A DNA stretch of 64,000 nucleotides from contig NZ_KE384038.1 of NCBI RefSeq assembly GCF_000423565.1, positions 298,974 through 362,973 of the forward strand, read 5' to 3'. Source of the DNA: Runella zeae DSM 19591. Lineage in GTDB: Bacteria > Bacteroidota > Bacteroidia > Cytophagales > Spirosomataceae. Made by a program: the position numbers and the translations under genes. The notes below the pieces were generated by a model. That model saw only the letters and a program-made list of their open reading frames with translations. It was not told where the DNA came from and did no database searches. Positions 60,366-64,000 of this stretch are shown in pieces; position 1 is the first letter of the stretch; each line of letters opens with the position of its first letter.

Positions 60366-63300
60366 ATGAAAAAAATACAATATATACTCTTCAGTTTTTT
60401 GTTGGGTGTTGCTACTTTACGCGCTCAAGTAGATAGTAAGTACACCACACTCTTAGGGCAGTTTCCTGCACAAAATGCCAAACAACTCCAAAAAAACATG
60501 GAAGATATGGCGGCATTGGGCAAATCAGGCATTGCTCAATTGGCATCCATGTTGGTTTCGGCTGATAAAGGTAATAATGCAAAAATTCAATATGCACTTG
60601 GTGGGTTTTCTTATTTTGTAACCCAAAATGGTAAAGAAGACCTGCGCAAAATGGCCGCCGAAGCCTACGGCGAAGCACTCGGTAAAGTAGCCGATAAAGA
60701 AAATCAAGCATTCTTGATTTTTCAACTCCAACAGGTCGGAAAAGACGAATCTGTGGCAGTGCTTGCACCTTATTTGTCGGACCCAAAATTGAGCGGTCCA
60801 GCGGCTAGAGCATTGGCAAAAATCGCTACCTCAAGCGCCGGACAGGCGTTGGCTCAAGCTTTGACCAATGCCTCAGGAAGCACTCAGCTTTCGATCGTAG
60901 AAGCCTTAGGAGATAGCAAATTTAGCGCATCAGCGACAGCCATCGAAAAATTGGCGACTAGCGAGGATGTAAACCTCCGTAAAGTAGCACTCTACGCCTT
61001 GGCAAATATCGGACATCGCTCTTCCCTCAATGTTTTGAAAAATGCCGCTACCAAAGCTTCTTACAGCTACGATGAAGCCAATGCTACGTCGTCTTATTTA
61101 ACTTATTTAGAAAGACTAGTCGAAAAAGGGGATAAGGCTACGGTGCAAGCCGCTACAAGCGACCTTCTAAAAAATGCGACCTCAACCAAGCAAATCCCTA
61201 CTCGCTCGGCAGCGTTGAAGTTATTGGCTGATAGTCAGGGGAATGCAAGTGTTCCGGTACTTGTCAAAGCCACTGCCAGCCCCGATATAAGCTATCGCAT
61301 AGCGGCCTTGAAAATCGCGCAAAAATACATTACCCCTGCTACAACGGCCCTTTGGCTAAAGGCTTTGCCCACTTCAAAACCGCAATCACAAGCCGAAATC
61401 ATAGAGATGTTGGGACGAGTTGAAGCCAAAACAGCACTGCCTACTATTCTAAAAAACATCAGTCATAAAGAAGGGATAGTAAGAGCGGCGGCCATTAAAG
61501 CAGCCGCTAAAATGGGTCAGGAAAGTGTATTGGGAAATCTATTAAGTGCTGCCAAAAAAGGTACTTCTGAAGACATAAGTGCCGTGAAAAATGCGCTTTT
61601 AATGATGAAAGGAGAAGGGGTCGTAAACCAAGTAGCGGCGGCGATTCCTACCATGCCTGCTACGGCTCAACCTGCTCTTATAGAAGTATTGGCGGCTCGC
61701 GGGGCTGATGCACACCTCGACGTGATTTTGGCACAATTAAAAAACAATGATAGTGCCGTGAAAAGCGCGGCTTTTGCGGCGTTGAAGAGTGTGGTTAGTG
61801 CCAAAGATTTAAACACCTTATATGGGATTTTAGATGCGACAACGGATGCCCAACACATCAAATCGCTTCAAGAGGCCGTTACAGCGGCGCTGAAAGGAAC
61901 AGGCTCGCCTGCCCAGCAGACCGAGACCATCGTATCAAGAATCAATGCAGTAAGTGCTGACAAAAAGCCTAATTATCTTCAAGTACTGGCAAATATTGGT
62001 ACAAAAAAAGCGCTTGATGCCGTAGGTGCTTCTTTCGCCAATGGCGACGAAGCTACTCAAAAGGCTGCTTTAGGGGCATTGACCAATTGGGCTGATATAA
62101 GTGCTACAAGCGAATTGTACAAAATTGGAAAAACCACTTCTAATGCCGCTTATCTCGACCAAATCGTAAGTGGCTATGTAAAGGCAATCACTAACGCTAG
62201 ACAAACACCTACTCAAAAAGCCTTGGCGTATCGTAAGGTATTGGAGGTGGCCAAAACAACGGCTCAAAAGGAAAGTATTCTGAAAGAACTTGTCAGAAAT
62301 CGCACTTTCAATGCCCTTATTGCGGCAAGCAATTATTTAGATAATACCGAACTGCAACAGACTGCCGCGCAAGTAGTGTTGAATGCAGCAATGGCTAATA
62401 AAGAACTAACGGGTAATGATATACGTCAATGGATTACGAAGGCCATGAACGTTGTCAACAATGATTCCCAAAAAGAAGCCGCTCGCAAATGGTTGGCCGA
62501 AATGCCCACAGGCGAAGGTTTTGTGTCATTGTTTAACGGCAAAGATTTGACCGGCTGGAAAGGCTTGGTCGGTAATCCTATTGCACGTGCTAAAATGCAC
62601 CCCGATACATTGGCCAAAAAACAAATCAAAGCCGATGAGATAATGCGTAAGGGATGGTTAGCCAAAGACGGAGAGCTTATTTTTACGGGGCATGGTGACA
62701 ATCTCTGTACGGTAAAAAAATACGGTGATTTTGAGATGTACGTAGATTGGAAAATCGAACCCAAAGGCGATGCCGGAATTTACTTGCGTGGTTCGCCACA
62801 GGTGCAAGTATGGGATACCTCACGCGTAGATGTAGGTGCACAAGTAGGGTCGGGGGGACTTTACAACAACCAAAAACAACCAAGTAAGCCGCTTAAATTG
62901 GCCGACAATGCCATTGGCGATTGGAATACTTTTCACATCATCATGCGGGGCGACCGTGTAACGGTGCGTCTCAATGGGGAATTGGTAGTGGATAATGTGA
63001 TTTTGGAAAATTACTGGGATCGCAAACAGCCTATTTTCCCAGTCGAACAATTGGAACTCCAAGCGCATGGCACTTTGGTGGCCTACCGCGATATTTATGT
63101 GCGTGAGCTGCCAAGCCCTACGCCTTTTGTATTGAGCGAAGATGAAAAGAAAGAAGGCTATAAAATTCTTTTTGACGGAACCAATATGTTTGAGTGGACT
63201 GGAAATACCACAGACTATATTGTCGAAAATGGAGAAATGGTGATTTATCCCAACCGTGGTGGTAAAGGCAACCTTTATACCAAAGATGAGTATGCTAATT

Positions 63301-63800
63301 TTGTCTTTAGATTTGAGTTTCTCCTCACACCCGGTGCCAACAATGGTTTGGGAATTCGGGCACCATTGGAAGGAGATGCCGCTTATGTAGGAACGGAACT
63401 TCAGATTTTGGACAATGAAGCAGAGATTTATAAAAACCTTCAGCCGTATCAATATCACGGTTCGGCCTACGGGATTCTGGCGGCCAAGCGTGGCTATTTG
63501 AAGCCCGTAGGGGAGTGGAATTATCAGGAGGTTGAAGTAAAAGGCTCTAAAGTAAAAGTGACGCTCAACGGAACGGTCATTTTAGACGGTGACTTGGCCG
63601 AGGCTTCTAAAAATGGAACAGCCGACCATCGTGACCACCCTGGTTTGAGTCGTACGTCGGGGTATATTGGGTTTTTGGGACATGGCGATGTGGTAAGATT
63701 CAGAAATATAAGAATCAAAGACCTTACAGTGCCTGTCAACAATACTCCCATAGTAGTTGAAGAAAAAGCTCCCGAAAAAAAGAAAAAGCGTAAAAAGTAA
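60366..63800 (+). CDS. HEAT-repeat protein with two DUF1080 (3-keto-disaccharide hydrolase-type) domains
   Basis: 1144 residues with signal peptide (ILFSFLLGVATLRAQ). Residues about 25-710 are HEAT-like helical repeats rich in Ala, Lys and Thr. Then two DUF1080 domains: about 718-925 (GFVSLFNGKDLTGWKG, DWKIEPKGDAGIYLRG) and about 935-1122 (GYKILFDGTNMFEWTG, GIRAPLEGDAAYVGTELQIL). The C-terminus is Lys-rich (APEKKKKRKK). DUF1080 proteins act on 3-keto sugars or glycosides. It follows the Gfo/Idh/MocA gene by 31 bp, so both are one unit. Two catalytic-type domains on a long helical scaffold are unusual. Confidence 0.88.
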   Translation: MKKIQYILFSFLLGVATLRAQVDSKYTTLLGQFPAQNAKQLQKNMEDMAALGKSGIAQLASMLVSADKGNNAKIQYALGGFSYFVTQNGKEDLRKMAAEAYGEALGKVADKENQAFLIFQLQQVGKDESVAVLAPYLSDPKLSGPAARALAKIATSSAGQALAQALTNASGSTQLSIVEALGDSKFSASATAIEKLATSEDVNLRKVALYALANIGHRSSLNVLKNAATKASYSYDEANATSSYLTYLERLVEKGDKATVQAATSDLLKNATSTKQIPTRSAALKLLADSQGNASVPVLVKATASPDISYRIAALKIAQKYITPATTALWLKALPTSKPQSQAEIIEMLGRVEAKTALPTILKNISHKEGIVRAAAIKAAAKMGQESVLGNLLSAAKKGTSEDISAVKNALLMMKGEGVVNQVAAAIPTMPATAQPALIEVLAARGADAHLDVILAQLKNNDSAVKSAAFAALKSVVSAKDLNTLYGILDATTDAQHIKSLQEAVTAALKGTGSPAQQTETIVSRINAVSADKKPNYLQVLANIGTKKALDAVGASFANGDEATQKAALGALTNWADISATSELYKIGKTTSNAAYLDQIVSGYVKAITNARQTPTQKALAYRKVLEVAKTTAQKESILKELVRNRTFNALIAASNYLDNTELQQTAAQVVLNAAMANKELTGNDIRQWITKAMNVVNNDSQKEAARKWLAEMPTGEGFVSLFNGKDLTGWKGLVGNPIARAKMHPDTLAKKQIKADEIMRKGWLAKDGELIFTGHGDNLCTVKKYGDFEMYVDWKIEPKGDAGIYLRGSPQVQVWDTSRVDVGAQVGSGGLYNNQKQPSKPLKLADNAIGDWNTFHIIMRGDRVTVRLNGELVVDNVILENYWDRKQPIFPVEQLELQAHGTLVAYRDIYVRELPSPTPFVLSEDEKKEGYKILFDGTNMFEWTGNTTDYIVENGEMVIYPNRGGKGNLYTKDEYANFVFRFEFLLTPGANNGLGIRAPLEGDAAYVGTELQILDNEAEIYKNLQPYQYHGSAYGILAAKRGYLKPVGEWNYQEVEVKGSKVKVTLNGTVILDGDLAEASKNGTADHRDHPGLSRTSGYIGFLGHGDVVRFRNIRIKDLTVPVNNTPIVVEEKAPEKKKKRKK

Positions 63801-63824
63801 GCGTAAAACTTGCCAAGTTTGTCC

Positions 63825-63887
63825 AAAAAACCTTCTGATTTGTATTTGAGTAGGTACTATCTCTCAAATATAAACAGAAGGTTTTTT
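63825..63887 (+). terminator. Long hairpin terminator after the DUF1080 gene
   Basis: AAAAAACCTTCTG (63825-63837) pairs with CAGAAGGTTTTTT (63875-63887); inside, ATTTGAG (63844-63850) pairs with CTCAAAT (63863-63869). The outer stem ends in a T-run. It starts 24 bp after the stop. Confidence 0.85.
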
Positions 63888-63935
63888 GCTTATCATACCT
63901 ATCTTTTGATTCTCTCTTTAATCAAGCTTCTGTTT

Positions 63936-64000
63936 GACTTCTCCGAAGTCATTTGTCTTTATGGACTTGTCAGCTACAAACCTTGTGCCTCTCCGAGGCA
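63936..64000. repeat. Two small hairpins with the same loop at the right edge
   Basis: GACTTC-TCC-GAAGTC (63936-63950) and TGCCTC-TCC-GAGGCA (63986-64000) are perfect 6-bp stems with the same TCC loop and share CTCCGA. They may be the start of a repeat family that continues past the window. No gene is seen from 63801 to 64000. Confidence 0.6.

Noticed and set aside
62820..63458. 212-codon open frame on the minus strand
   Set aside because: Lies wholly opposite the DUF1080 domains of the real plus-strand gene; the translated sequence has no family features.

Overview
The window looks like a chromosomal segment of a Cytophagales-type Bacteroidota. The signs are Bacteroidota promoters (TTTG - 19 bp - TAnnTTTG, seen complete upstream of nuoK and of a small lipoprotein gene), weak or absent Shine-Dalgarno sequences, FecI/FecR regulation, DUF4249/TonB-receptor pairs, LytTR two-component regulation and DUF1080/Gfo-Idh-MocA gene pairs. 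I see no rRNA, tRNA, CRISPR array or intact insertion sequence.

Layout. 1-1765 (minus): ECF sigma factor and partial FecR anti-sigma. 1890-2954 (minus): ferrochelatase. 3121-9533 (plus): surface-glycan genes (NeuB-like synthase with a cupin, two polytopic membrane glycosyltransferase-like proteins, a MurJ/Wzx-type flippase). 9759-16325 (plus): nuoK-nuoL-[membrane protein]-nuoM-nuoN. 16369-34226 (all minus): a composite RiPP (modified peptide) locus. 34429-37179 (plus): small lipoprotein, XRE regulator, glgE. 37198-41103: small membrane protein, two GT9 glycosyltransferases and a DUF5672 protein. 41305-44798 (plus): atpA-[methyltransferase]-atpG. 44867-56651 (minus): two DUF4249/TonB-receptor modules with small outer-membrane proteins, lipoproteins and two LuxR-type HTH proteins. 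57187-63800 (plus): GDPD-esterase fusion, Tat-exported Gfo/Idh/MocA oxidoreductase and a HEAT/double-DUF1080 protein.

The most interesting part is the RiPP locus. It holds three precursor-peptide groups, each next to its own candidate modifying enzyme. (A) A 45-residue Cys-free peptide sits directly before a full-length LanB dehydratase, with no LanC in the window. (B) Two Cys-free double-Gly peptides sit before a radical SAM/SPASM enzyme resembling triceptide (cyclophane) maturases. (C) Four paralogous double-Gly peptides with three-Cys cores sit before a second radical SAM/SPASM enzyme. Downstream follow a helical-repeat protein, a C39-peptidase ABC exporter, a very short HlyD-like adaptor, an outer-membrane barrel protein, a degenerate C39-like domain fused to a prolyl-4-hydroxylase-type oxygenase, and a pseudo-receiver with Glu at the phospho-Asp position.

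A LytS-type kinase and a LytTR response regulator head the locus. Directly behind the stop codon of the regulator, of lanB and of the first radical SAM gene lie arrays of a GAC(T/G)AAT-type half-site. The main sites repeat every 21 bp, the period expected for LytTR direct repeats, and each array stands in front of one precursor group. The sequence therefore suggests one two-component switch controlling three peptide-modification branches that share an exporter. The products, chemistry and biological role cannot be determined from sequence alone.
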